A stretch of DNA of 64,000 nt from CAZQRP01 sp964596125 (GTDB taxonomy: Bacteria > Chloroflexota > Dehalococcoidia > GIF9 > UBA5629): contig CAZQRP010000017.1 in assembly GCA_964596125.1 (NCBI GenBank), positions 1 to 64,000 of the forward strand, given 5' to 3'. The translations under genes and the position numbers were made by a program. The notes below the pieces were generated by a model, which saw only the letters and a program-made list of their open reading frames with translations, did not search any database and was not told the origin of the DNA. Position 1 is the stretch's first letter, and every line of letters begins with the position of its first letter. Positions 1 through 9,514 of this stretch are shown here, in pieces.

Positions 1-2
1 AG

Positions 3-86
3 AACGAAGCTGAAGCCGAGTTGGCTCTTAAAGGGGAGCACTATCAGACAGGGGAAAAGCTGGCAAGGAACAGGGTGAAAAGCTAA
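3..86 (+). CDS. C-terminal tail of an unidentified protein (cut by window start)
   Basis: An open frame runs from the window edge to a TAA stop and gives 27 residues ending in KLARNRVKS. The composition (EAEAELALKGEHYQTGEKL) is protein-like and charged, as expected for the C-terminal helix of a soluble enzyme. The rest of the gene lies outside the window, so no family is assigned. Confidence 0.4.
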   Translation, partial: NEAEAELALKGEHYQTGEKLARNRVKS

Positions 87-845
87 GAGGTTCTAAACGT
101 CATTGGATAGATGAACGAGTTATACAGGGATAGTGTTAACAATATAGTGTTGCTGATGTTGGTCATGCTTTCGGTGATTGCGACATCCTGCTGAGGGAGG
201 TAGTTCTTAAGGTAAATTACTGTCAAGCATCATAACCTCTCAGAGGGAATGCTGCGAAGTACTGATGTTGCAAAGAAATAGTTTATGAATCATCAAATGC
301 TTGTATCACAGCATATCTAATCGGTTTGTCGCGAATCTATGCCAACTACGAGTCAACTTCCCGAAGGCAAAGGAATCCAGATTGGTATGATTATACTAAA
401 GGATTTTGATGATACCCTTACCATTGCTCATATATTGCTGGGACTGTAAATCAACGAGAGCTAGTTATTGGAATTCTGGAAAGTCAATAGATCATCTCTT
501 ACAGTGCCACGTACCGTACCCAACGGCATTAGCGAGCCCGTTGTTCTTTATAGTAGGTTCGTTTCACCTTTGGCTTATGAACGCAGATTGCTAATTTGCT
601 TCAATATTATAATTACAGTGTTTCTACGTAACAGGAATGGACAATTTAATATAGTGATGATTATGTTATATTTCATGCGATACATTTTTCAATTGTTGTA
701 CTATCGCAGTAAATAGGAACAGTTTTATCACCTAAAATAAACAGGAAAAAGGTGAATTTTACTAATATAACTATAACATAATCAGAGCATAGCAAACGTA
801 ATTTTCAACTATATTAAAGAATTGTTCTGAAAGGAGGGAACTTAA
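87..845. other. Gene-poor leader region before the first hydantoinase gene
   Basis: No convincing gene is seen in this 759-base stretch. It contains a 27-codon frame at 111-194 (+) that is hydrophobic and ends in IATSC, like a signal peptide cut off right at a lipobox. Two overlapping frames at 406-716 have low-complexity hydrophobic ends and no good ribosome-binding site. The last 100 bases are AT-rich and probably hold the promoter of the gene at 846. The stretch may contain decayed coding sequence. Confidence 0.4.
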
Positions 846-2948
846 TTGTTTCAGGTCTGTATTGATACCGGTGGCACGTTCACTGACGGTGTTTTAATAG
901 ATGAGGAAGGTAATGTAGCTATTGGCAAAGTTGCAACAACACCAGCCGACATAGCACAGGGCATAATCGAGAGTATAACGCTGCTAGGGCATGAAGTGTA
1001 TGGTATGACCTTAAATAAACTACTCATAAAAACTCAGACGGTAACACTCGGCACCACCGTGGGGAACAATGCTATTGCGCAGCTTAAAGGTGCAAAGGTT
1101 TGCATGATTACTACCAAGAATTTCAGAGACATACTCGAAATGCGGAGGATGATAAAGTCTGACCTGTATAATTTGAAGTTGCCACAGCCAGTAATTCTGA
1201 TTCCACGATATTTACGATACCCGGTCGAAGAGCGTATCGCCCCTAGCGGTGAGATTATCACTCCATTGAACGAAACTGATGTACGTCAAGCAGTTGCACG
1301 GGCAAAGGCTGAGAAAGCCGAGGTGGTGGCGGTATGTTTTCTCCATTCATATATAAATCCAGAGCATGAGAGGAAAGCAGCAGAAATAGTCAGCGATGAG
1401 TACCCCGAGGTACAGATTGTATTATCGTCAGATGTCTTGCCACGGCCAATGGAGTTTGAACGATTCAGTACGACAGCCCTTGCCAGTTATATAGGCCCTG
1501 TAAGTTCGAATTTCTTAAAAAAGGTGGACAGGCTTTTAAGAGAAGCTGGTTTTCAAGGCGCTTTGCATATTGTGACGTGCAATGCGGCGGTTACAAATGT
1601 TGTGACAGCTATCAAGCGGCCTATCCTGATGCTGTCCTCAGGCCCGAGTGCAGGCCCATTATTGGCAAGTTTCCTGGGTAAAGAGGCTGGTTATGAAAAC
1701 ATGATATCTATTGATATGGGTGGTACCAGCTTCGACACCAGTGTTATCCCAAAAGGACAGATCTTGACGGTCACAGAGTCAACAGTTGAAGACCAGAGAA
1801 ATGCTATTGAGACTGTGGATGTAGTCAGCATCGGTGCTGGCGGTGGTAGTATCGCCTGGCTCGACCAACGGGGTATCCTTTGTGTAGGACCCGAAAGTGC
1901 TGGTGCGGAGCCTGGGCCAGCGTGTTATGGTAAGGGAGGTCTGAATCCCACTGTTACAGACGCTGACGTGCTTCTGGGATATATTCCCGCCGACTATTTC
2001 CTTGGAGGCAGGATGAAGTTGGACATGGGACTTGCCGAGAAAACACTGAAAGATCAAATTGCAGAGCCACTGGGTGTTGGCGTGACTGAAGCGGCATATG
2101 CGGTTTGGTCCTTAGTGAATACTATGGCTGCGAATCAAATTTTCCTGGAATGTACTTCCCGTGGGTATGATCCTAGAGACTTTGTTATTTGTGCTGGAGG
2201 TGGTGCAGGACCCACTCATGTATTTACACTTGCTGCAACGTTGGGTATGAAAGAGATATATATTCCTAAAGTAGCTCCTGTGTTTTGTGCTTTTGGCATG
2301 GCATATGCGGATTTCAGGTATGAGTTTTGCCGTTTTGCACGCTTGCTGGAAACAGAAGTAGATTTGAATGAGTTAAATAAGATATACCAGGAGATGGAAG
2401 CTGAAGGAATAAGTCTCCTGAAAGACGATAAGGTAGCAGGAGAGTCAATAGAGATAAGACGTGGTGCTGATGTGTGCTACTACGGGCAACTCTATTCGAT
2501 TGAAGCAACAATGTCTGATACAAGACCGGGTCGGTCTATCACTCTGGATGATTTTAAAGACCTGATTAAAGATTTCCACAAACGACACCAAGCTCAGTTC
2601 GGCTATTCTGATGAGAATACCGTCACGCGGATCACAGGTATTAAACTAAAGGCAGTAGGCAAACCACAGCAGGTCACGATATCTGAACAGCCACATGTGG
2701 ATGAAGATGCTTCTAAAGCACTGAAACGTAGTAGAGATGTCTATTTTAAGGAGTTGGGAGGATTTACAGAAGTTCCATGCTACGATGGTGATAGCCTGCG
2801 AAATGGGAATATTATTACAGGCCCTGCTGTAATTGAAGAAAAAACGACGACGATAGTCATACCGCCGGGCACAGCGATCAATGTTGATCGTTTTGGAAAT
2901 TATGTTGGAAAGTTGCAGCAAATCTTATCGGAGGAGGTGACAACATGA
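846..2948 (+). CDS. hyuA: Hydantoinase/oxoprolinase A-type ATPase subunit, first copy
   Basis: This is the ATP-binding subunit of the hydantoinase A / 5-oxoprolinase / acetone-acetophenone carboxylase family, which activates a carbonyl or amide by ATP-dependent phosphorylation. The N-terminal phosphate loop DTGGTFTDG is at residues 7-15. The ASKHA-type motif DMGGTSFD is near residue 291, GAGGGS near 330, and GGGAGPTHV near 450. The length of 700 residues is normal. The start is TTG, supported by a strong AAGGAGGGA at 831-839 with 6-base spacing. The downstream B subunit overlaps by ATGA, so the two are translationally coupled. The family cannot be split by eye into hydantoinase and ketone carboxylase. 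The neighbouring benzoyl-CoA-reductase-like genes and ligase favour a ketone carboxylase; that is inference. Confidence 0.88.
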   Translation: MFQVCIDTGGTFTDGVLIDEEGNVAIGKVATTPADIAQGIIESITLLGHEVYGMTLNKLLIKTQTVTLGTTVGNNAIAQLKGAKVCMITTKNFRDILEMRRMIKSDLYNLKLPQPVILIPRYLRYPVEERIAPSGEIITPLNETDVRQAVARAKAEKAEVVAVCFLHSYINPEHERKAAEIVSDEYPEVQIVLSSDVLPRPMEFERFSTTALASYIGPVSSNFLKKVDRLLREAGFQGALHIVTCNAAVTNVVTAIKRPILMLSSGPSAGPLLASFLGKEAGYENMISIDMGGTSFDTSVIPKGQILTVTESTVEDQRNAIETVDVVSIGAGGGSIAWLDQRGILCVGPESAGAEPGPACYGKGGLNPTVTDADVLLGYIPADYFLGGRMKLDMGLAEKTLKDQIAEPLGVGVTEAAYAVWSLVNTMAANQIFLECTSRGYDPRDFVICAGGGAGPTHVFTLAATLGMKEIYIPKVAPVFCAFGMAYADFRYEFCRFARLLETEVDLNELNKIYQEMEAEGISLLKDDKVAGESIEIRRGADVCYYGQLYSIEATMSDTRPGRSITLDDFKDLIKDFHKRHQAQFGYSDENTVTRITGIKLKAVGKPQQVTISEQPHVDEDASKALKRSRDVYFKELGGFTEVPCYDGDSLRNGNIITGPAVIEEKTTTIVIPPGTAINVDRFGNYVGKLQQILSEEVTT

Positions 2949-4744
2949 AAGAAAACGCAGCGCTCGATCCTGTCCTCGTGCCCACTATTGAACGTAGATT
3001 AACCAGCATTACTGAAGAGTTAGGTATAAGAACTGTAAAATCGTGCTATAGTTATCCCACGGGATATCTCCGTGACCTGGGTACGCAGATATTTGACAAC
3101 CAGGAGCGGTTAGTTGCACAGGCAGAATGGTTACCTGCGCATTGCGGAGGAAGTAATATTGCCTTACAGGGATTACTTGACTATATTGGTCGTGATAATA
3201 TCTATCCCGATGATTTTATTATAGGAAACCATCCATATATTGTCCGCTCTGGTCATTTAGCTGACTGGTCATTTGTACGTCCTGTGTTTTACGAAGGCGA
3301 GTTGGTTTTTTATCTTTATATGAGAACGCATCAATACGATTCCGGGGGTTCAAACCAGGGTGCCTATCAACCCAAGTGTTTTGACATATTCGGCGAGGGG
3401 GTAATTATCCCGCCAGTAAAGATTATAGAGAGAGGGAAGATCGACGAAAAGGTATACCAGCAAATTCTGGCAAACGTGAGAGGATCCGCCATGGTTCGAG
3501 CTGATAACCTGCTTATCAACAGTTCAATGATAAAAGCCGAAGAGAGAATACTGGACATGTGCCGAGCTTATGGAATCGACACCGTGAGGCAGGCTATTGA
3601 TATACTCATCAGTTCAACCGAAGAGTGGGTAAGAAGCACGATCCGAAAATGGCCCGGTGGGGTGTATAGGTCGCAAGGTATAATAGACTCGGACGGGACA
3701 ACTCCCGACACGATAGTCGTGAATCTTACCTTAACTATCGATTCGGATGCTGGCCAATTGATATTCGATTACAGAGACAACATGAAACAGGTAGATTTTA
3801 TTAATGGTAGTCTTGGAGCTTTATACTCCTATACGTTACTGCCGTTACGCTGGTCTCTACCGGCAGGACTTTCTCGTAATCAGGGACTATATAATTGTAT
3901 TACTATCCTTACCGAGAGGGGTACCATTTGTGATTGTGACTATCCCGCTACATGTGGAGGACAGGGGCCTGTTTTTGGCAGTGCAATAGCCAACTGTATT
4001 CAACTCGCATTAGCCCAGGCAATTCCAAAAGACGTCCCAGCCGGTTGGCCTCCCCATTTCACCCCTATATTTTCGGGAAAAGACCGTTTTAAAATAGACC
4101 CGAGAACGGGCGGGCCCAGGCTCTACTGGAGTAGTCCATTCACTTCGGAGGCATCGAGCGGGGCAATATGGGGTTACGACGCCTGGAATTCGCTTGGCCA
4201 TTGTACCGGGAGCGGTGCGATGACCCGTGCTCCCATAGAAGTTCAGGAACAGGAGAATCCATGGAGGTTCTTGCGGTGTGAGTGGCTCACGGACTCATCA
4301 GGCCATGGGCAATGGAGAGGTGGAATCGGCTGCTATGCGGAATACGAATACATAGCTTCAGCAGAGAATTATCGGCCAGGTGATTGCCTTGTTATTACAG
4401 GATGCTGCAACGGCGAGAAAGCTCCCCAATTTGGATTGCTCGGTGGCACGCAGAGTATTAATAACGAGATGTGGATAAAGAGAAAAGGTGAACTGATGCC
4501 GCTGCACACTATGGAACTGGTAGATTTCGAACCGGGAGATATACTGATAATTACGACGGGTGGCGGAGGTGGTGTTGGAGATCCCCTTGACCGTGAGGTG
4601 GATAAAGTAAGGTGGGATGTACTTAATGAATACGTTTCCATGGAAACAGCAAGGGATACCTACGGAGTTATTATGAATCCCGGGACTTTTGAAGTGGACC
4701 TCGAGACAACAAAAGAGCTGAGAGCTAGAAAAAAGCAAGCATAG
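2945..4744 (+). CDS. hyuB: Hydantoinase/oxoprolinase B-type subunit, first copy
   Basis: This is the partner B subunit of the ATP-dependent hydantoinase/carboxylase family, cytoplasmic and 599 residues long, which is slightly longer than typical HyuB. The conserved glycine-rich C-terminal motif TGGGGGVGDPLDR is near residue 535-550, followed by the usual tail in which a mature family member ends (DVLNEYVSMETARDTYGV). The ATG overlaps the stop of the A subunit (ATGA), and GGAGG lies just upstream. In acetone and acetophenone carboxylases the B-type subunit binds the carbonyl substrate and completes carboxylation of the phosphorylated enol. Which reaction applies here is unknown. Confidence 0.87.
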   Translation: MKENAALDPVLVPTIERRLTSITEELGIRTVKSCYSYPTGYLRDLGTQIFDNQERLVAQAEWLPAHCGGSNIALQGLLDYIGRDNIYPDDFIIGNHPYIVRSGHLADWSFVRPVFYEGELVFYLYMRTHQYDSGGSNQGAYQPKCFDIFGEGVIIPPVKIIERGKIDEKVYQQILANVRGSAMVRADNLLINSSMIKAEERILDMCRAYGIDTVRQAIDILISSTEEWVRSTIRKWPGGVYRSQGIIDSDGTTPDTIVVNLTLTIDSDAGQLIFDYRDNMKQVDFINGSLGALYSYTLLPLRWSLPAGLSRNQGLYNCITILTERGTICDCDYPATCGGQGPVFGSAIANCIQLALAQAIPKDVPAGWPPHFTPIFSGKDRFKIDPRTGGPRLYWSSPFTSEASSGAIWGYDAWNSLGHCTGSGAMTRAPIEVQEQENPWRFLRCEWLTDSSGHGQWRGGIGCYAEYEYIASAENYRPGDCLVITGCCNGEKAPQFGLLGGTQSINNEMWIKRKGELMPLHTMELVDFEPGDILIITTGGGGGVGDPLDREVDKVRWDVLNEYVSMETARDTYGVIMNPGTFEVDLETTKELRARKKQA

Positions 4745-5100
4745 TGAGCGAGTGAACAGTTAAGTATTTATATCAAGAGACTGAAGAAATGAGCACCTGT
4801 TTATAATAGTTTTATGCTCACGACAATAGATGAATGTATTAATGAGGTAGAATTCTATGCTATTGCTAAAGGTTTGACTGCTCAAGAAAAGTGAATGTAG
4901 AGTCATAGATTTTTACAATGTGCATAGTATTCTTGTTAAATTTACTAGTTTAGCTAAAAAAGGTTATAATTAGTTTCGCGCTTGTCATATTACCTTCATA
5001 TTCAAATCGGCTGATACTTTAACAGGCGAATCTGAGACCGATAATTAACGTTTCAAATCTAGTCAGTGTCTGGAGCAAGAACAAGCTAAAGGGAGATTTT
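4745..5100. other. Intergenic region between the two hydantoinase pairs
   Basis: This 356-base AT-rich gap separates the two A/B pairs. A 26-codon frame at 4814-4894 (+, MLTTIDECINEVEF...) has protein-like composition but no clear ribosome-binding site. A promoter candidate is annotated at 4942-4970. No hairpin or repeat stands out. Confidence 0.4.
4942..4970 (+). promoter_or_regulatory. Candidate sigma-70 promoter for the second hydantoinase pair
   Basis: A perfect TATAAT at 4965-4970 is preceded at 17 bases by TTACTA (4942-4947), a weak -35. It lies about 130 bases upstream of the ATG at 5101, so the second A/B pair and the reductase-like genes after it may be transcribed independently of the first pair. 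Confidence 0.35.
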
Positions 5101-7209
5101 ATGAAAAATATTGTCGGCGTAGATATTGGAGGTACTTTCACCGATTGTGTCATTATTGATGAGGCTGGCAACTATTCTATCGGCAAATCATTGTCAACGC
5201 CTTTAAATTTATCTGATGGTATGCTACAAAGTATTGATGTTGCTAAGGAAAGAGCTGAGGTACCATCCAATGGTTTTTATCAGAATATCCAATTAGTTTG
5301 TCATGGTTCAACAACGGCTACAAATGCTCTCCTTGAGGGACAGGGGGCCAAGGTTGGTCTGCTTATTACAAAGGGTTTTGAGGACACTCTTGCTATTGGT
5401 CGTATCCTGGCTAGAACTGTTGGGCTAAGAGAGAGCCAATTAATGGATTTCCAAAAAGCTGATAAACCAGCACCTATAGTACCACTTACCCTAACCAGAG
5501 GTATTAGCGAGCGTATAGATCGAGATGGCCAGATCATTTCCCCCCTGGACATGGAAGATGTAAGCCAAAAAGTAGGGCAGCTTGTTTCGTTAGGTGTTAA
5601 GGCGATAGCAATATGTTTTCTGTGGTCATTCCGTAATCCTGTGCATGAGCAAAAAACTAAGGAATTTATTATAGCGAAATATCCGCAATTGTATGTGGTC
5701 ACTTCCAGTGAACTCCATCCGGTAATAAAAGAATACGAACGGGCCAATACGACAGCTATAAACTGCTTCCTAGGACCGGTTCTGGAGGACTACTTACAGA
5801 AGGCAGAGTCTTCTCTTGACAGTAGAGGCTATAGAGGTGAACTATTGGTTATGCAGTCGAATGGTGGGCTATCACCCTCATCAATGGTAAGAAAAACTCC
5901 GGTAACGACTATCAATTCAGGTCCTGTGGGCGGTATAATCGCCTCCCAAGTAATCGGGGAACTTATCGACCTGAGCAACATTATCACTACAGATATGGGA
6001 GGCACGAGCTTCGACGTTGGTCTCATAGTTAACGGCTTTCCTGTACTTTCTCCCACACTAGTTATCGGTCGCCGTATGTTGATGCTTCCTAATGTCGAGA
6101 TTACGTCGGTCGGTGCAGGTGGAGGAAGCATAGCCAGGGTAGATGAAATGGGTCTACTCACAGTTGGTCCAATGAGTGCCGGTGCAGATCCCGGCCCAGC
6201 TTGCTATGGGCGAGGTGGCAAAAATGCCACTGTCACCGATGCGGATCTCGTTCTTGGATACCTTGATCCCGACTACTTCCTCGGTGGCAGGATGAAGCTG
6301 GATATGAGCGCGGCTAAGGATGCTATCAATGCTAATGTTGCCAAAAATCTGGGCATTTCAGTAGATGAAGCCGCTGCGGGTATCCATAAGGTCATAAATT
6401 CACATATGGCTGACTTAGTGCGCCAGGTCACTGTTGAGAGAGGTTATGACCCCGCAGATTTTACTCTACTCGCGTTTGGCGGTGCCGGACCTTGCCATTG
6501 CGTCGAATACGGAGCTGACCTTAACGTTCAAAACATAGTAGTACCTCCAATGCAGACTGTTTTTTCTGCTTTCGGCATTAACCAGTCTAATATTAAGCAT
6601 TCATATGCTTTTGCCAGTCCTATGATCATTGAGGCCGATGCTTCAAATATAGACGCAGAGACTGTGAACTCCATTTTTCAGAGATTACAACATGAGGCAC
6701 TTACGCAAATGGAAGCAAATGGTATAGGACAAGATATCACACTATATAAGAGTCTGGATATGCGCTATAAAGGTCAACCACAAGAGCTAGTCATTCAACT
6801 ACCTTGGTCTGGTAATATTACAGCAGAAAACGTAAGCGATATTCCCAATCTTTTTGAGCGACAATATGCAATGCTTTATACACCTGCGGCTGTCCTGAAG
6901 CAAGCCAAAATAGAAATAATCAATTTTCGTCTGGATGCAGTTGCTCCTCCTCCACTGAGAATGCATTTAAGAAAGCTGGAGTTAACAAAGTCAGACCTGT
7001 CAGAAGCTTTGAGGGGAGAACGCCAGGTATATTGGCTTCAAGACAATACTTACCATCCTACTAAGGTCTACTATGGTGAAAAGTTAAAGTCGGGTAACAG
7101 TGTTGCCGGGCCGGCCGTGATAGAGTTCTACGGATCTACTATTGCGTTACCACCAGGTTTTAACTTACTCGTAGACCACTATCTGAATTGTATTATAAAC
7201 AGATCATAA
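5101..7209 (+). CDS. hyuA: Hydantoinase/oxoprolinase A-type ATPase subunit, second copy
   Basis: A second A-type ATPase subunit of 702 residues, a clear paralogue of the one at 846. DIGGTFTDC is at residues 8-16, DMGGTSFDVG near 298 and GAGGGSIARVDE near 340. The stretch GPMSAGADPGPACYGRGG and the GGAGPCHCVEYG loop near 465 are also family hallmarks. The ATG is preceded by AAGGGAGA. Gene order A then B repeats that of the first pair. Acetophenone carboxylase is known to contain two different A-type subunits. The presence of two non-identical A subunits in one cluster is therefore compatible with one large complex as well as with two separate enzymes. Confidence 0.87.
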   Translation: MKNIVGVDIGGTFTDCVIIDEAGNYSIGKSLSTPLNLSDGMLQSIDVAKERAEVPSNGFYQNIQLVCHGSTTATNALLEGQGAKVGLLITKGFEDTLAIGRILARTVGLRESQLMDFQKADKPAPIVPLTLTRGISERIDRDGQIISPLDMEDVSQKVGQLVSLGVKAIAICFLWSFRNPVHEQKTKEFIIAKYPQLYVVTSSELHPVIKEYERANTTAINCFLGPVLEDYLQKAESSLDSRGYRGELLVMQSNGGLSPSSMVRKTPVTTINSGPVGGIIASQVIGELIDLSNIITTDMGGTSFDVGLIVNGFPVLSPTLVIGRRMLMLPNVEITSVGAGGGSIARVDEMGLLTVGPMSAGADPGPACYGRGGKNATVTDADLVLGYLDPDYFLGGRMKLDMSAAKDAINANVAKNLGISVDEAAAGIHKVINSHMADLVRQVTVERGYDPADFTLLAFGGAGPCHCVEYGADLNVQNIVVPPMQTVFSAFGINQSNIKHSYAFASPMIIEADASNIDAETVNSIFQRLQHEALTQMEANGIGQDITLYKSLDMRYKGQPQELVIQLPWSGNITAENVSDIPNLFERQYAMLYTPAAVLKQAKIEIINFRLDAVAPPPLRMHLRKLELTKSDLSEALRGERQVYWLQDNTYHPTKVYYGEKLKSGNSVAGPAVIEFYGSTIALPPGFNLLVDHYLNCIINRS

Positions 7210-7260
7210 AAAGAGGTATTAGAAAAAAGTGCCCTGTCCTATAGTTAGGAGGAATAGTAA

Positions 7261-9474
7261 ATGATCAGAGAAGTTCTCTCGTACCATCCATGGGAAAAAG
7301 GCGAGTTTCAACTGAGTAGTGATCCAATTACTTACGAAGTGATCAGGCATCGACTATGGCAGATTAATAGGGAGCAAGGGCAGACCCTTCTTAATACATC
7401 TGGGTCTCCTGTAGTCACCGAGGCTAATGACTTCAATGTGGTCATCACTAATAATAAGGGCAGAGTAGTTTCTATTGGCCCCTATCTGTTCATTCATTTT
7501 TATGGTGCGGCTAATGCTATAAACAATACGCTGAAGTTTTACGGAGAAACCGGCATTGAGGAAGGCGATATGTATGTTAGTAACGATCCCTGGGTTACGG
7601 GGCCGCATCCTGTTGACTATACATTGGTGGCTCCGGTTCATTATCGGGGTAGGTTGGTAGCATTTGTCGGATCTACACTACATATGATTGATGCAGGAAG
7701 CGCCTGGCCGGGAGCGTGGTGTATTGGGGCACGAACAGCTTTTGAGGAACAGCCGCGCTTTAGATATCTTCGCCTTGTTGAGAAAGGTCAGCTTCGTCCA
7801 GAGGTTTTGGAAACAATAAAGTGCAACTGCAGGCTTCCCTACAGAAATGAACTGGACCTTAAGGCAATGGTAGCTGCAGCACAGGTCGCTAAAGAACGTT
7901 TATGTAATCTGTTCGATGACTATGGTCCTGAAATTGTTGAGAGGGTGATGGACGATATGATCGATGTCAGCGATATCAGCTTGAGGAAAAAACTTGTGGG
8001 CATCCCCGATGGTGAGTGGGAGGGTGAGTCATATGTGGAACATGATGGCATTCAAAATAAGCTGTACCTCTATAAAACTGTGCTGAAAAAAGAAGGAGAC
8101 AAACTTTCCTTTGACTTCAGTCAAAGCTCTGACCAGGCCGCAACCTTCATCAATGGTACATCTGGCGTTTTATGCTCAAGCGTTTTGTGTACTGTGGGAG
8201 TTTGTTTATGTAATGATATCCCATGGAATGGAGGGATTTTCCGACCCGTGGAAATCCTGACCAGGCCTGGTTCTGTGGTTGATGCCGACTTTCCCGCTGC
8301 CAATAGTAGCAATACAGGTTGGTGGGCCAGTATTGAAGCTTGCTTACCAGCGGTATGCAAGATGCTTTCGTGTAGTGAGGAATGGAAGAAAAATATAATG
8401 GGGCAATGGATGGCTAGCTGGCTCCTTGTTACCTTTGCCGGAACCAATAAGTCCGGTGAGCCTTTTGTTTTTCATGAGACATCAGGTAAGTATGGTGGTG
8501 GTGGTGCACGATACGATCAGGATGGAATTGATAATGGAGGCAATCTTACCACTCCTATACCCGCTATACCGAATATAGAATCTTTCGAGTTAGAATATCC
8601 TGTTCTGTATATCTTCAGGAAACGATCCCGCGACTCAAGCGGAGCGGGTATGCTACGTGGTGGAGTAGGCGGTGAGCTCGCATTTACACCTCATAATATA
8701 GACTCAATGAATATGGTGCTTTCTACCTATGATACTGACCAGTCAGGCGCAACCAGTTTTAATGGTGGACTTCCAGGAGGAGGTAACCAGGCAGTTGTGT
8801 TTCGCCATAGTGATATTTGGACACGCTATATTGAACAGAAAATTCCAGCAGATATCAATGAGTTATCAGGAGAAAAGGAAATTCTGGAAGCAAAGGTAGG
8901 TACTCAGTTGAACTATGGTGATATATTCTTTGATGTATGTAGTGGTGGCGGTAGTATAGGTGATCCCCTGGAGCGGGACCCTCTGAAGGTAGCTTGTGAT
9001 GTGGAGGAAGGTGTCACTTCGTTAGACAGCGCACGAAATCTTTATGGGGTTGTTGTCGACTCTTCTTTTCAGGTAAAAAGGGAAGAAACCGAGAAATTAA
9101 GGCATGAGATAAGAAACAAGCGTTTAAAGAATAGTAAACGTATTTTGGAAAGTGAATTGTCGTTACCAATAAGAAATGATAAGGTAGAATATCAAAGATT
9201 AGGTGAAACACTTTATATACAGGAAGGAGTCATTTATTGCTCTCGCTGCAATGGAGCTATATGCTTTGCATCGGAGAATCCTAAGCTTCACTGCTTATAC
9301 TTATCTGAGCCACTTGGTGTAGCTAGTCCATGGATTTCACTGAGATCTGGTGGTAATAGTGCCCTATTTCATCTTTTAGAATATATATGTCCTCACTGCG
9401 GAGCCTTCGTTTTTGTCGATCAGAGACCTAAAAGCGCAGACCATTGGCATGATTTCAGACTAAAATTAGCATAA
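7261..9474 (+). CDS. hyuB: Hydantoinase B-type subunit with C-terminal zinc-ribbon (carboxylase gamma-like) extension
   Basis: A B-type subunit that is unusually long at 737 residues. The first ~600 residues are the normal hydantoinase B/acetone-carboxylase fold, ending with the SGGGSIGDPLERDP motif near residue 560 and the usual NLYGVVVD tail. After a charged linker (~600-640) comes an extra domain with two zinc-type pairs, CSRC near 660 and CPHC at 710-713, and a C-terminal WHDFRLKL. This resembles the small zinc-binding gamma subunit of acetone/acetophenone carboxylases, here fused to B; the comparison is by eye. AGGAGG at 7247-7252 supports the ATG. If correct, the fusion argues for ketone carboxylation rather than hydantoin hydrolysis. 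Confidence 0.85.
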   Translation: MIREVLSYHPWEKGEFQLSSDPITYEVIRHRLWQINREQGQTLLNTSGSPVVTEANDFNVVITNNKGRVVSIGPYLFIHFYGAANAINNTLKFYGETGIEEGDMYVSNDPWVTGPHPVDYTLVAPVHYRGRLVAFVGSTLHMIDAGSAWPGAWCIGARTAFEEQPRFRYLRLVEKGQLRPEVLETIKCNCRLPYRNELDLKAMVAAAQVAKERLCNLFDDYGPEIVERVMDDMIDVSDISLRKKLVGIPDGEWEGESYVEHDGIQNKLYLYKTVLKKEGDKLSFDFSQSSDQAATFINGTSGVLCSSVLCTVGVCLCNDIPWNGGIFRPVEILTRPGSVVDADFPAANSSNTGWWASIEACLPAVCKMLSCSEEWKKNIMGQWMASWLLVTFAGTNKSGEPFVFHETSGKYGGGGARYDQDGIDNGGNLTTPIPAIPNIESFELEYPVLYIFRKRSRDSSGAGMLRGGVGGELAFTPHNIDSMNMVLSTYDTDQSGATSFNGGLPGGGNQAVVFRHSDIWTRYIEQKIPADINELSGEKEILEAKVGTQLNYGDIFFDVCSGGGSIGDPLERDPLKVACDVEEGVTSLDSARNLYGVVVDSSFQVKREETEKLRHEIRNKRLKNSKRILESELSLPIRNDKVEYQRLGETLYIQEGVIYCSRCNGAICFASENPKLHCLYLSEPLGVASPWISLRSGGNSALFHLLEYICPHCGAFVFVDQRPKSADHWHDFRLKLA

Positions 9475-9514
9475 TTAAATAGCGGATACCTAAATAATAC
9501 AGAGGGATAGAGAT

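Noticed and set aside
155..215. A stretch translating to AFGDCDILLREVV, similar to the C-terminus of the type 1 acyl-CoA dehydrogenases (AFGDADYHREII).
   Set aside because: Only about a dozen residues, no flanking similarity in any frame. Too short to call a remnant.
406..716. Two overlapping frames of 62 and 82 codons as genes.
   Set aside because: No ribosome-binding site, hydrophobic low-complexity ends and no recognisable motif.
4358..4738. Long reading frames opposite or overlapping real genes (for example here, 5301-5747, 11779-12192, 59586-60029 and 60811-61407).
   Set aside because: Each lies opposite a gene with clear family motifs and has no motif or ribosome site of its own. They are shadow frames.
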